64,000 nucleotides of DNA from Reyranella sp. CPCC 100927 (GCF_007859315.1 NZ_VOHA01000001.1:1256148-1320147), one strand, 5' to 3'. Positions 35,515 to 44,092 are shown, counted from the stretch's first letter. Program-made: numbers and translations. Notes: generated by a model not told the origin, from the sequence alone.

Positions 35515-36501
35515 TCAGTCGACCGTCGCGCCCACGGCCTTCACCACCTCCGCCCATTTGGCGCGATTGGTTTTCACCGTGGCGCGGAACTGCTCGACCG
35601 ACTCGATGCGCGGCGCAAGGCCGGTCTCCAGGAACTTCTGGCGCAGGGCCGGGAGCTCCAGGGTTGCCTTCACCGCTGCGTTGATGCGGGCAGCGATCTT
35701 GGGATCGAGGTCCTTGGGTCCGAACAGGCCGAACCACGTGTAGCTCTCATAACCCGGCACGCCCGCTTCATCGATGGTTGGGATATCGGCCACGGCGGCG
35801 ACACGCGTCTTGGTCGTCACGCCCAACAGGCGAACCTTCCCCGCCCGCCATTGCGCGAGCACGGTCTGCACCTGATTGAAGATGCAGCAGACATCGCCTT
35901 TCAGCACGCCCTGCAGCGCTTCCGGGCCGCCCTTGTAGGGGACATGCACCATCTGCAGGCCGGCGCGGGCGACGAACTCGGCAAAGGCGAGGTGTGTGCC
36001 GGTGCCGTTGCCGGTCGAGGCGTAGTTGTACTTGCCGGGGTTCGCCTTCACGGTGTCGATGAACGCCTTCACCGACGTCACGTCGATCACGTCGGGATTG
36101 ACCGTGAGAACGTTCGATACATCGACCAGGGGCGCGATCGGCGTGAAGTCGGCCTCGACGTCGAACGGCAGGCGCTTGTAGAGCGCGGCGTTGACGCCGT
36201 GTGTCGCTGCCGTGCCCAACAGCAGCGTGTAGCCGTCGGGCTTGGCCCGCGCGACCGCCTCGGACGCGACGTTGCCGCCGGCGCCGGGGCGGTAGTCGAT
36301 AACGACTTTGGCGCCGAGTTCCTTTTCCAGCGGCTCCTGCAGGGTGCGGGCGACGACGTCGGTGCCTGATCCCGCGGGGAAGCCCATCAGGATGGTGATC
36401 GGCTTGGCCGTCGGCCAGTCCTGGGCCATGGCGGGAACGGCGGCAAGGACCATGACCGCCAGCAACGCCGCCCGGGCGGCGCGCGGCAAGGGCAACAGCA
36501 T
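35515..36501 (-). CDS. Bug-family (TctC) periplasmic solute-binding protein
   Basis: 328 residues with signal peptide (AALLAVMVLAAVPAMAQ). The TctC features PITILMGFPAGSGTDVVART, VVIDYRPGAGGNVASEAVA and LAFAEFVARAGLQMVHVPYKGG, which shape the carboxylate-binding pocket, are present. Such proteins bind dicarboxylates, aromatic acids or amino acids for tripartite tricarboxylate transporters. No TctA/TctB membrane genes lie nearby, so it is an orphan that may use a distant transporter. Convergent with the PhyH gene. Confidence 0.93.
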   Translation of the reverse strand: MLLPLPRAARAALLAVMVLAAVPAMAQDWPTAKPITILMGFPAGSGTDVVARTLQEPLEKELGAKVVIDYRPGAGGNVASEAVARAKPDGYTLLLGTAATHGVNAALYKRLPFDVEADFTPIAPLVDVSNVLTVNPDVIDVTSVKAFIDTVKANPGKYNYASTGNGTGTHLAFAEFVARAGLQMVHVPYKGGPEALQGVLKGDVCCIFNQVQTVLAQWRAGKVRLLGVTTKTRVAAVADIPTIDEAGVPGYESYTWFGLFGPKDLDPKIAARINAAVKATLELPALRQKFLETGLAPRIESVEQFRATVKTNRAKWAEVVKAVGATVD

Positions 36502-36598
36502 GGCGTTTCTCCAGGCACGAGGGTTTGTGTGGCAGCCGATCGTATCGGGCGATCGCGACGATGGGAACGAAAGACCCTGGCGGCCGAACGCCGGCCGC

Positions 36599-37492
36599 TT
36601 AGCCGTTCTTGCGGGCCGGAACGGTCATGGCGATGACACCCGCGATGACGCATGCCAAGCCGACCCAGGCAGCCGCCGTCAGTGTTTCACCGAGAAACAT
36701 CACGCCGATCGCCACCCCGATCGGCACCCGCAGATAGGCCTGTGCCGTGGTTCCGACCGACCCGAGTGTCTGGACAAGCCGGAAGTAGATGACGAAGGCC
36801 AGAGCCGTTGAAAACGCTGACAGCGCGAGCAGCGCCAGGACGGACGACGCGGTCGGCGCCAGTGCCCACGGCTGATCGATCACCATGCTCGCCGGTACAA
36901 GGATGGCTGCGCCGCAGATCAGCGAGCCTGCTGCCGGCATCACCGGATCGAGCCCTTTGAAGCTCTTGCCGAAGATCGCGGCGCCGGCATAGCAGATCGT
37001 GGCGGCGACGATGGCGAGTTGAGGCCACAACTGGTGCCCAATCCCGTCCAGGGCGCCGACGCCGACGATCAGGCATATGCCGAGCAACCCGGCGACGACA
37101 CCGAACAGCTTGCGCCCGGTCACGGACTCGTGCCGTGTCATGAGCGCCGTCAGCAGAAACGCGAAGATCGGGGACGTCGAGTTGAGGATCGTCGCGAGAC
37201 CGGCATCCGTCGTCTGCTGGGCCCAGGCAATCAGGGTGAACGGGATGACGCTGTTGAGACAGGCCTGAAACAGGAAGCGTCCCCAGGACTGCTGGTCTCG
37301 TGGCAACGAGAGTCCTCGCCAGCGGATGATGGCAAGAAGGATCGAACCGGCGATCAGCGTTCTGGCCGCGATCAGCGTCACCGGTGGGATGGTTTCGACG
37401 CCGATCTTGATGAAGGTATAGGACGCTCCCCACAGCGTCGACAGCGCCAGGAGCAACACCAGTTCTCCCGCCCTATTCGTCGTGCCCGTCAT
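36599..37492 (-). CDS. EamA/DMT-family transporter
   Basis: 297 residues from the ATG at 37492 (GGGAAAG upstream); a further in-frame start at 37567 adds a non-hydrophobic tail. Ten hydrophobic segments arranged as two EamA repeats: LVLLLALSTLWGASYTFIKI begins the first and LAIVAATICYAGAAIFGKSF the second. The conserved PVTLIAARTLIAGSILL and ATILNSTSPIFAFLLTALM regions are present. It exports or imports a small metabolite or amino-acid-like compound. The substrate is unknown. Confidence 0.9.
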   Translation of the reverse strand: MTGTTNRAGELVLLLALSTLWGASYTFIKIGVETIPPVTLIAARTLIAGSILLAIIRWRGLSLPRDQQSWGRFLFQACLNSVIPFTLIAWAQQTTDAGLATILNSTSPIFAFLLTALMTRHESVTGRKLFGVVAGLLGICLIVGVGALDGIGHQLWPQLAIVAATICYAGAAIFGKSFKGLDPVMPAAGSLICGAAILVPASMVIDQPWALAPTASSVLALLALSAFSTALAFVIYFRLVQTLGSVGTTAQAYLRVPIGVAIGVMFLGETLTAAAWVGLACVIAGVIAMTVPARKNG

Positions 37493-37739
37493 CGCTTTCC
37501 CGATCGTGCGGATGCTATGCGGCGCGTCTCTAGCGGTTCCGAGGGTGATCGATGCTTCGATCGACATCGAACCTATGGCTGTTCGGGCGCGGGCAATGCC
37601 GCGCTCCTTCTCCCGGGAAGTGAGATAGAAAAACTAACGCAGGATGAGGCGCTGTATGCTTTCTCACGCGGTGAGCGTATTGACTCGCGACGGTGATGGA
37701 TCATGCTGCGGCCCCGATTTACGCAGCCAAGGTAGAGCC

Positions 37740-38336
37740 ATGCCCGACCACAGCCACGTCCATCATCCCACCGCCTCCGTCGAGCAGCGCGTCGATGCGA
37801 TCCAGGCCGTCTTCGAGGATCGCGGCATGAAGCCCGGTGCGTTCATCGACGAGTTCAAGCATCTCGCCGAGGAGGAATGGGTACCCCAGAATGGTGCGCG
37901 CGTGGTGGCCAAGGCATGGACCGATCCGGCCTTCAAGCAGCGCCTGCTGGCCAACGGCCGCGACGCCGTTGCCGAACTGGGGCTCACGATGCCGCCGCAC
38001 CATCGCCATCTCGTGGCGCTGGAGAACACGCCCACCCTGCACAACGTCATCGTCTGCACGCTGTGCTCGTGCACGGCCTTTACGATCATCGGCCTGCCGC
38101 CCGACTGGTACAAGGATCTCGAGTACCGCGCGCGTGTCGTGCGCCAGTCGCGCACCGTGCTGAAGGAAATGGGCCTCGACCTGCCGTCGTCGATCGATAT
38201 CCGCGTGTGGGACACCACGGCGGACACCCGTTACATGGTGCTGCCCGTGCAGCCATCGCACACCGTGGGCTGGTCGGAGGCGGAACTCGCCAAGATCGTC
38301 ACCAAGGACTCGATGATCGGCGTCGCGCGCCTGTAG
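37740..38336 (+). CDS. Nitrile hydratase alpha subunit, cobalt type
   Basis: 198 residues from the ATG at 37740. The metal-binding 'cysteine claw' is VCTLCSCTAF at residues ~105-114; Thr in CTLCSC (rather than Ser) is the pattern of cobalt-containing enzymes, whose second and third Cys become sulfinic and sulfenic acid. GLPPDWYKDLEYRARVVRQ and the C-terminal RYMVLPVQPSHTVGWSEAEL are family hallmarks. It hydrates nitriles to amides with the beta subunit, encoded 11 bases downstream. The long ~30-residue N-terminal His-rich lead (PDHSHVHHPTAS) is normal for some Co-types. Confidence 0.93.
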   Translation: MPDHSHVHHPTASVEQRVDAIQAVFEDRGMKPGAFIDEFKHLAEEEWVPQNGARVVAKAWTDPAFKQRLLANGRDAVAELGLTMPPHHRHLVALENTPTLHNVIVCTLCSCTAFTIIGLPPDWYKDLEYRARVVRQSRTVLKEMGLDLPSSIDIRVWDTTADTRYMVLPVQPSHTVGWSEAELAKIVTKDSMIGVARL

Positions 38337-38347
38337 GAGCTTCGACC

Positions 38348-38962
38348 ATGGACGGCATTCATGACATGGGCGGCCGGCAGGGCTTCGGCCGCGTGCGCTA
38401 CACGCTCAAGGCGCAGACCTTCCACGAGCCGTGGGAGAAGCGCGTCAATGCGCTCTATTCGCTGGCGGTCAAGCTCGGCATCTTCAACATGGACGAGTAT
38501 CGCCATGCCATCGAGCGCATGGAGCCGCGACACTACCTGTCGGCCAGCTACTACGAGCGATCGCTGACCAGCCTGGCGACCCTGTGCGTCGAGAAAGGCA
38601 TCGTCACGCGCGAGGAGTTGGAGCGCCGTGCCCAGGGCGAGTATCCGCTCTCGCTGCCCAGCGCGCCGGGTCGTACCAATGTCGCCGATCGCCAGCGATT
38701 CAAACCAGGCGATCGGGTTACGGTGCGCCCGGAGCACGTGCCCGGCCATGTCCGCATGCCGGGATACATCCGCGGCAAGACCGGCGTCGTGGTGGGCGAG
38801 TCGCCGGTCTATCCGTTTCCCGACGCGCACGCGCACGGCGTCGAATCCGCCGACGAGCCGACCTACGACGTGCGTTTCAACGCCGAGGAACTGTGGCCCA
38901 ACGGCGCCGACCCGGCGCACGTCCATGTCGGCGTCTTCCAAAGCTATCTGGTGAAGGCGTAG
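38348..38962 (+). CDS. Nitrile hydratase beta subunit
   Basis: 204 residues from the ATG at 38348; the longer frame overlaps the alpha gene. The N-terminal MDGIHDMGGRQGFGRV and the C-terminal SH3-like domain (FKPGDRVTVR, GYIRGKTGVVVGES, YDVRFNAEELW, VFQSYL) are diagnostic. It forms the alpha-beta heterodimer that carries the active site. No small cobalt-inserting activator gene follows, unlike in classical operons; the gene ends at a palindromic repeat. Confidence 0.92.
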   Translation: MDGIHDMGGRQGFGRVRYTLKAQTFHEPWEKRVNALYSLAVKLGIFNMDEYRHAIERMEPRHYLSASYYERSLTSLATLCVEKGIVTREELERRAQGEYPLSLPSAPGRTNVADRQRFKPGDRVTVRPEHVPGHVRMPGYIRGKTGVVVGESPVYPFPDAHAHGVESADEPTYDVRFNAEELWPNGADPAHVHVGVFQSYLVKA

Positions 38963-38966
38963 TGAT

Positions 38967-39051
38967 CCTGGGAGCGCGGGCGTCCCGCCCGCTCATGTCT
39001 GGCGAAAGCAAGCTTTCGCCTTGATGCGGGCCAGAGGCCCGCGCTCCCAGG
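38967..39051. repeat. Palindromic repeat, family B, copy 1
   Basis: CCTGGGAGCGCGGGCGTCCC at the left and GGCCCGCGCTCCCAGG at the right form long inverted arms around a central segment with AAGCAAGCTTTCGCC. It lies between the nitrile hydratase beta gene and a converging SDR gene. A second copy is at 46059-46135. Confidence 0.9.
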
Positions 39052-39052
39052 C

Positions 39053-39853
39053 CTACCCCACGCGTACGCTTGAGCCGCCGTCGACCGGCAGCGCCACGCC
39101 GGTGATGAAGTTCGCTTCGTCGGACGCCAGGAACAGGGCGGCGTTGGCGACGTCCCAGGCCGTGCCCATCTTGCGCCGCAGCGGCACCTTGGCGTCGCGT
39201 TCGGCCGCGACGTCGGCGCGGCTGCGGTTGCCGGTGCGGGCACGGGTGTCGACCGCCATGGGCGTGTCCATCAGGCCGGGCAGGATGACGTTGGCGCGCA
39301 CGCCGTATTGAGCATTCTGGATCGCGAGCTGCTCGGTGAAGGCAATCATGGCCGACTTCGTCGCCTTGTAGGCCACGAACGGATAGTCGGTCCACGCCGC
39401 CATCGACGAGATGTTGATGATCACGCCGGCCTGTTGCTGCCGCATGATCGGCAACACGTGCTTGCAGGCCATCACGGTGCCGCGCAGATTGATGGCCACG
39501 ACGCGGTCGAAGGCTTCCTCGGTAATCTCGGTGGGTGGCGCGTCGCCGCCGGCGATGCTGACGCCGACGTTGTTGTGCAGGATGTCGACGCGTCCCCAGC
39601 GACGCTGCGCATCGGCAACCATTGCGGCCAGCATCGCCTCCTTGGTCACGTCGGCCTCGAACGCGGCGGCCGTGCCGCCTGATTTGGCGATCATGTCGGC
39701 GGTTTCCTGCGCCGAGGCGCGGTCGCGATCGACCGACAGGACCTTGGCGCCCTCCTGCGCAAAGCGCAGCGCCGTGGCACGCCCGTTGCCCAATCCTTCG
39801 CCGGGTCCCTGGCCGGCACCGACGACGATCGCGATCTTGTTGGCCAAACGCAT
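39053..39853 (-). CDS. Short-chain dehydrogenase/reductase (SDR)
   Basis: 266 residues from the ATG at 39853 (GAGG upstream). Cofactor motif IVVGAGQGPGEGLGNGRA (a long variant of TGxxxGxG), NNVGVS for NNAG, catalytic Ser in NISSMAAW and Tyr-Lys in YKATKSA. Note the catalytic motif reads FVAYKATK, with Tyr-x3-Lys intact. It would interconvert an alcohol and ketone with NAD(P). It is the last gene of an SDR-CMD-SDR unit and follows the CMD gene by 16 bases. Confidence 0.9.
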   Translation of the reverse strand: MRLANKIAIVVGAGQGPGEGLGNGRATALRFAQEGAKVLSVDRDRASAQETADMIAKSGGTAAAFEADVTKEAMLAAMVADAQRRWGRVDILHNNVGVSIAGGDAPPTEITEEAFDRVVAINLRGTVMACKHVLPIMRQQQAGVIINISSMAAWTDYPFVAYKATKSAMIAFTEQLAIQNAQYGVRANVILPGLMDTPMAVDTRARTGNRSRADVAAERDAKVPLRRKMGTAWDVANAALFLASDEANFITGVALPVDGGSSVRVG

Positions 39854-39869
39854 GACAATCCTCATTCCT

Positions 39870-40421
39870 TCAGGCTGCGGGCAGCGGGAACTGGTCGAGA
39901 TATTTCCGGTACTCGGGCTCGAGGTCGATCTGCATCGTGGCGAGCAGCCGCACGACGCCATTGTAGAAGCTGATGGTCATCACGAGGTCCAGCAGGTGTT
40001 CCTCGCTCAGATGTTGGCGCAGCGCGGCGAAGGTGGCGTCCGACATCGCGAGATCCGCCGTCATTTCGCGAGCGCCGCGCAGGACGGTCTGGGCCAGCGG
40101 CTCGAGCGACGAGGGTTGCCCGTTGGACTCCGCGATCAGGCCGCGAATGTCGTCCGGCGAGACGCCGAAGTCGAACCCGATCTTGATGTGGTGTGCGTAC
40201 TCGTAGACCGAGCGTGTCAAGTAGCCGACCTGCAGGATCGCGAGCTCGCGCAGCCGCGGGTCAAGCTTGCTGCCGAAGCGGATATAACCGCCCAGCCCCG
40301 TAAAGGCGCGTGAGCCGCCGGGGCTGTAGGCCAGGATCTGAAACAGCGGCAGGTCGCGGGCCAGCAGATCCTGGTTTTCGGGCGCCAGGTCGGCCTTGGT
40401 GAGATACGTCAAACGCGCCAT
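39870..40421 (-). CDS. Carboxymuconolactone decarboxylase (CMD)-family protein
   Basis: 183 residues. The CMD core is LDPRLRELAILQVGYLTRSV followed by YEYAHHIKIGFDFGVS, which aligns with the AhpD-like EWxxH helix. No CxxC peroxidase pair is seen, so it is not an AhpD-type alkylhydroperoxidase. It may act as a decarboxylase or lyase on a cyclic acid in a ring-degradation path. It lies between two SDR genes in the same orientation, 9 bases after the first, with GAGG before its ATG. Confidence 0.85.
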   Translation of the reverse strand: MARLTYLTKADLAPENQDLLARDLPLFQILAYSPGGSRAFTGLGGYIRFGSKLDPRLRELAILQVGYLTRSVYEYAHHIKIGFDFGVSPDDIRGLIAESNGQPSSLEPLAQTVLRGAREMTADLAMSDATFAALRQHLSEEHLLDLVMTISFYNGVVRLLATMQIDLEPEYRKYLDQFPLPAA

Positions 40422-40430
40422 GGCTGCTCC

Positions 40431-41255
40431 TCAATGCTCGGTCTGGGACTCGCGGGATGGTCCGACCAGGGTCGTGCCGCCATCCACCACCAGAGTGTGG
40501 CCCGTGATGTAGCGGGCGTGATCGGACAACAGGAAGCGCACGGCGTGGCCGATGTCCCAGCCGGTGCCCTCGCGACGCAACACCGACGCGTGCTGGCGCT
40601 GCCGGCGCGCCTGGTCGGTCATGCCGCCGGCATAGACCATCGGCGTATAGACCGGCCCCGGCGCGACGCAATTGACGCGGATGCCGTCCGGCCCATGATC
40701 GACCGCCATGGCACGCGTCAGCGCGATCACGGCACCCTTGGACGTGGTGTAAACCGTAAGCCCGCGCGGCCGCAGGGCCGAGATCGACGACACGTTGACG
40801 ATGGCGCCGCCGCCTGCCGTGCGCATCATGGCCGGGATGGCGTGGCGTGCGGCCAGGAACATGCTGTCGACATTGACCTGCATGACCCGGCGCCAGACCT
40901 CGGGTTTCTCGTCGACGACGCTGCCGCGGCTGCCGATGCCGACGTTGTTGTCCAGGAAGTCCAGGCGGCCGAAGCGGCTCACGGCATCGGCCACCATCGC
41001 CGCGCACTGCGCATCGTCCGTCACGTCGGCTGCGAACGCCGCCGCCGTGCCGCCGTCGGCGGCGATCATCTCGACCGTGCGCTGGGCGAGATCGCGCTGG
41101 CGGTCGACCACCAGCACGCGCGTGCCTGCGCGCGCCAGCAGGATCGCCGTGGCGCGGCCGTTGCCAATACCGTCACCCACGGCGCCACCACCGGTAACGA
41201 TGGCGACCTTGCCGTCCAGGCCGGCATCGCTCTCACGCAGAATGTCACTCACCAT
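40431..41255 (-). CDS. Short-chain dehydrogenase/reductase (SDR)
   Basis: 274 residues. Cofactor motif IVTGGGAVGDGIGNGRATA, NNVGIGS, catalytic Ser in VSSISALR and Tyr-Lys in YTTSKGA, with VNCVAPGPVYTPM after it. The unusual extended Gly-rich loop (GxxxGDGIGNGRA) is shared with the SDR at 39053-39853, so the two probably arose by duplication and belong to one clan. It opens the SDR-CMD-SDR unit. Confidence 0.9.
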   Translation of the reverse strand: MVSDILRESDAGLDGKVAIVTGGGAVGDGIGNGRATAILLARAGTRVLVVDRQRDLAQRTVEMIAADGGTAAAFAADVTDDAQCAAMVADAVSRFGRLDFLDNNVGIGSRGSVVDEKPEVWRRVMQVNVDSMFLAARHAIPAMMRTAGGGAIVNVSSISALRPRGLTVYTTSKGAVIALTRAMAVDHGPDGIRVNCVAPGPVYTPMVYAGGMTDQARRQRQHASVLRREGTGWDIGHAVRFLLSDHARYITGHTLVVDGGTTLVGPSRESQTEH

Positions 41256-41337
41256 AACCGATCACCTCTGGTACCTGGAACTGCCGGCCGCAGACACATC
41301 TGTCATCCCGACAGCCTGTGATTTTATGGGCCACGCT

Positions 41338-41421
41338 GTCATCCCGAGCGTAGCGAGGGATCCTTTCGGCCGTGAACGGCCCAGAAACTGCCGAAAGATT
41401 CCTCGCTACGCTCGGAATGAC
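41338..41421. repeat. Family A palindromic repeat, copy 5
   Basis: Arms GTCATCCCGAGCGTAGCGAG and complement CTCGCTACGCTCGGAATGAC flank a ~34-base loop. It forms a cluster of two with the next element. A truncated piece (TGTCATCCCGACAG) lies just upstream at ~41301. Confidence 0.92.
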
Positions 41422-41440
41422 AGCGCGAAGCGATAAGATC

Positions 41441-41526
41441 ACATCCTCCGAGCGCAGCGAGGAATCGCCTGCGGGTGACACATGGTGCGTCATTCGCGCG
41501 AGATCCCTCGCTGCGCTCGGGATGAC
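41441..41526. repeat. Family A palindromic repeat, copy 6 (degenerate left arm)
   Basis: The left arm reads ACATCCTCCGAGCGCAGCGA and the right arm is canonical (CTCGCTGCGCTCGGGATGAC). It is separated by 19 bases from copy 5, giving a tandem pair between an SDR gene and the SMP-30 gene. Confidence 0.85.
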
Positions 41527-41546
41527 AGTCATTGCCACTCTCCCGC

Positions 41547-42392
41547 TCAAGGCCAGCCGGCGCCGGGGACGTCGACGCGCAGGGTTTCGATGCGGCCGTC
41601 GCGTTTGTCGGCCATCGCGGGTCCGCTGCCGGAGTTGGTGCAGACGAACAGCGTGCGCCGGTCATCGCCGCCCAGCATGCAGGCATAGGCGCCGCGCGGC
41701 GCCAGGGGGATCTCTTGTGCGATGTGGCCGCCTTCGAACACCCGCAGCAGCCGGTGGCCGAAAGGATCGGACACCCAGATCGCGCCTTCGGCGTCGAGGC
41801 AGATGCCGTCGGGATAGCAGCCCTCGACACGGGCCCACAGGCGTGGGTTGGACAGCGTGCCGTCGGCGGCGACATCGAACGCTGTCAGCCGGTGCGCGAA
41901 CGTCTCGCCCACGATCATGGTCTTGCCGTCCGGCGTGATCACCGTGCCGTTGGGGAACGTTAGATCGTCGGCTGCCTTGGTGAGGCGGCCGTCGGGATCG
42001 ACTCGCACAATGCAGGTGGTGCGTTGTGCCTCGCCCTTGTGGCGGTCGAAGCCGAAATTGCCGACATAGGCGCGACCCTGCCGGTCGACCACCATGTCAT
42101 TGCAAGGACCGCCGGCGAACGACGACAGGTCTGCGACCGTGGTGAGAGCCGTGCCATCCAGCCGTAACAGCTTGCGATCGAGCATCGACACGATCAGCAG
42201 CTTGCCGTCGCGCGTCCAGCCCAGGCCCGACGGCTGCTGTGGCACATCGACGATGGTGTCGAGCTTGCCGCTGGCATCGACGGCCAGCACGCGATGCGAA
42301 TAGAAGTCGGAGAACCACAGTCGTCCATCGTGCCAGCGCGGCCCTTCGGGAAAGGTCAGGTCATCGACCAGTGTCTGGAGTGCGTCGGCCAT
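41547..42392 (-). CDS. SMP-30/gluconolactonase-family protein
   Basis: 281 residues from the ATG at 42392 (GGAG upstream). Six-bladed propeller: FPEGPRWHDGRLWFSD (with the metal-binding Glu of EGPRW), PNGTVITPDGKTMIVGE and DGICLDAEGAIWVSDP, where Asp and Asn line the metal site. It hydrolyses a lactone, and the product feeds a sugar or ring-cleavage pathway. Similar to regucalcin-like gluconolactonases. The start chosen excludes upstream low-complexity sequence. Confidence 0.9.
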   Translation of the reverse strand: MADALQTLVDDLTFPEGPRWHDGRLWFSDFYSHRVLAVDASGKLDTIVDVPQQPSGLGWTRDGKLLIVSMLDRKLLRLDGTALTTVADLSSFAGGPCNDMVVDRQGRAYVGNFGFDRHKGEAQRTTCIVRVDPDGRLTKAADDLTFPNGTVITPDGKTMIVGETFAHRLTAFDVAADGTLSNPRLWARVEGCYPDGICLDAEGAIWVSDPFGHRLLRVFEGGHIAQEIPLAPRGAYACMLGGDDRRTLFVCTNSGSGPAMADKRDGRIETLRVDVPGAGWP

Positions 42393-42430
42393 CTTAGAGT
42401 CTCCACAGAAGAATGGTGCCGGCGAGGGCT

Positions 42431-42501
42431 GGGGGCGCGCCACTCCGTGGCGCGCCGGCGCGAAGCGCCGGATCACGACGCGCCACGGAGCGGCGTGCCC
42501 C
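42431..42501. repeat. Palindromic repeat, family C (complex hairpin)
   Basis: Three nested palindromic parts: GGGGGCGCGCCACTCCGTGG CGCG, then CCGGCGCGAAGCGCCGG, then CGCGCCACGGAGCGGCGTGC CCC. The outer parts are inverted copies of each other. It fills the gap between the SMP-30 and MBL genes; a related hairpin is at 55314-55342. Confidence 0.85.
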
Positions 42502-42528
42502 TAGCGACTGCACTGTCTGCCTGGCTTG

Positions 42529-43407
42529 TCACCGATCCCATTCGATGCGGAACGCATCGCGGTCACGGTGGATGTGGCCGGCGTTGGCGCCGGGGAAGTG
42601 GGCCGGGCACAGCAGGCTGTTGTGTTCAACACAGTGCTCCAGCACCTTGCGGCGCGACTGCGCCGACATGTCCTGGTCCCAGCAGAACTGGCTCGACCAC
42701 TCGGGATAATAGACCTGTACCGGATGATGCATGATGTCGCCGCTGAAGACGGCTTCGCGACCGCCGTCGGCGAGGCGGATCGCGATCGAGCCCGGCGTAT
42801 GGCCGGGCGCATCGATGATGGTCAGCAACGGGTCGGGCTGGTGGTCGACGTCGATCATGACCGCTTGCTTGGCGGCGACGACCGGCAGGACGCTGTCGTC
42901 GAACGAGCCGCCATTGACCTCCTCACCGCTCTTGTTTCGCCGCTCGTCTTCCCAGTGCGCGTACTCCTTGCGCGCGAAGAGATAGCGAGCGTTGGGAAAC
43001 GTCGGCACCCAGCGGCCGTTCTCCAGCCTGGTGTTCCAGCCGACATGATCGACATGCAGATGCGTGCACATGACCAGATCGACGCTCTCGGGCGCCACGC
43101 CTGACGCCTGCAGCCGGTCGAGAAACGGCGTGTTGAGATTGTTCCAGTTGGGCGCACTGCGTGTCTTGTGGTTGCCCAGGCATGTGTCGATCAGAATGGT
43201 GTGGTGCGGCGTACGCACCACCCAGGCATGCACGCTGCCGACCAGCCGGTCGCTGCCGGCCTCGACGTGGTCCGACACCATCCAGTGCTTCTGCGCATCG
43301 AAGGCCTCCTGGTCGAACCGCGGGAACATGCGATTGGGCTTGAAACCAGGCCCGCACAACTCTTCCACCTTGGCGATCGACGCGTTGCCGATGGCGCGTA
43401 CCGTCAT
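42529..43407 (-). CDS. Metallo-beta-lactamase-fold hydrolase
   Basis: 292 residues. The zinc-binding motif is THLHVDHVGWN, and further ligands are His in DAPGHTPGS and Asp in VFSGDIMHH, the pattern of the dizinc AHL-lactonase/glyoxalase II-like group. It would hydrolyse a lactone or thioester. It shares orientation with the SMP-30 lactonase. GGAGG before the ATG supports this start. Quorum-quenching activity is possible but not shown. Confidence 0.88.
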   Translation of the reverse strand: MTVRAIGNASIAKVEELCGPGFKPNRMFPRFDQEAFDAQKHWMVSDHVEAGSDRLVGSVHAWVVRTPHHTILIDTCLGNHKTRSAPNWNNLNTPFLDRLQASGVAPESVDLVMCTHLHVDHVGWNTRLENGRWVPTFPNARYLFARKEYAHWEDERRNKSGEEVNGGSFDDSVLPVVAAKQAVMIDVDHQPDPLLTIIDAPGHTPGSIAIRLADGGREAVFSGDIMHHPVQVYYPEWSSQFCWDQDMSAQSRRKVLEHCVEHNSLLCPAHFPGANAGHIHRDRDAFRIEWDR

Positions 43408-43612
43408 TCGAGTCCCTCCCTTTGGACACCGGCCAGTCTATCGGTCGGGCGTCGACAGAGAACCCGTGCCCGGCGAAAGGGAGGTGTGCGCCGGCACTTC
43501 TGACCAACTGTCCAGGGGCAAAAAAGCCCGCGCCACCGTGCTTAAATTGGCTGAATCCCCAGAAAAAGGGCCTAAATGCGGTATTTTCCGCTTGCTATAC
43601 CCACTATATCCA

Positions 43613-43640
43613 TTGCGCAGACGACGATTCTTCGTATTCT
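43613..43640 (+). promoter_or_regulatory. Predicted promoter of the HU gene
   Basis: TTGCGC and TATTCT separated by 16 bases, 75 bases before the HU start codon, in the AT-richer part of the 307-base gap between the MBL and HU genes. No other feature was recognised in that gap. Confidence 0.45.
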
Positions 43641-43714
43641 AGCTGCGCTTCGCCGGTCGTGTCTTAAGGGGGTGCGGCCGGGCGGAGGCCCCCTGAAGAG
43701 AAGGAAAAAAGCCC

Positions 43715-44014
43715 ATGGCTGCTGCGAAGGCTTCTGTCACCACCATTCCGCTGTCGAAGCTCCTCGCCGAGCTGGCGGAAAAGCACGAGTTGTCGAAGAA
43801 GGCGGTTGGTGCCCTGTTTGACGATTTCGTCAGCCTGACGGTCAAGAACCTGAAGAAGGGCAATAAGGTCCGCATCACCGGGCTGGGGATCATGCAGGTC
43901 CGCAACCGCCCGGCGCGCATGGGCCGCAATCCCGCCACCGGCGAGCCGATCAAGATCAAGGCGTCGAAGAAGGTTGCCTTCCGTGTCGCCAAGGATCTGA
44001 AGGAAGCCATTTGA
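43715..44014 (+). CDS. HU-family nucleoid-associated DNA-binding protein
   Basis: 99 residues, basic. HU signatures: LLAELAEKHELSKKAVGALF dimer helices, KVRITGLGIMQVRNRPARMG and GRNPATGEPIKIKASKKVAF, which form the DNA-gripping arm with the Arg/Pro tip. It would bend and compact DNA. It is a stand-alone gene with its own predicted promoter and strong terminator, as expected for an abundant chromosomal protein. An N-terminal Ala-rich start is a minor variant of the family. Confidence 0.95.
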   Translation: MAAAKASVTTIPLSKLLAELAEKHELSKKAVGALFDDFVSLTVKNLKKGNKVRITGLGIMQVRNRPARMGRNPATGEPIKIKASKKVAFRVAKDLKEAI

Positions 44015-44055
44015 TCCGGTGCGTGCCGCCGATCACGGCGGCATCCCGGACGGCG

Positions 44056-44085
44056 AAAACGCCCGATCGATGATCGGGCGTTTTT
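44056..44085. terminator. Terminator of the HU gene, also facing the TauD-like gene
   Basis: AAAACGCCCGATC and GATCGGGCGTTTT around the loop GAT, followed by one more T. Stem is 13 bp and perfect, with A- and T-runs at either end, so it can terminate transcription from both directions. It lies 42 bases after the HU stop. Confidence 0.92.
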
Positions 44086-44092
44086 CGTTGTC

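Noticed and set aside
30243..38962. Amidase and nitrile hydratase considered as one operon
   Set aside because: They are 6 kb apart, on opposite strands, with unrelated genes between.
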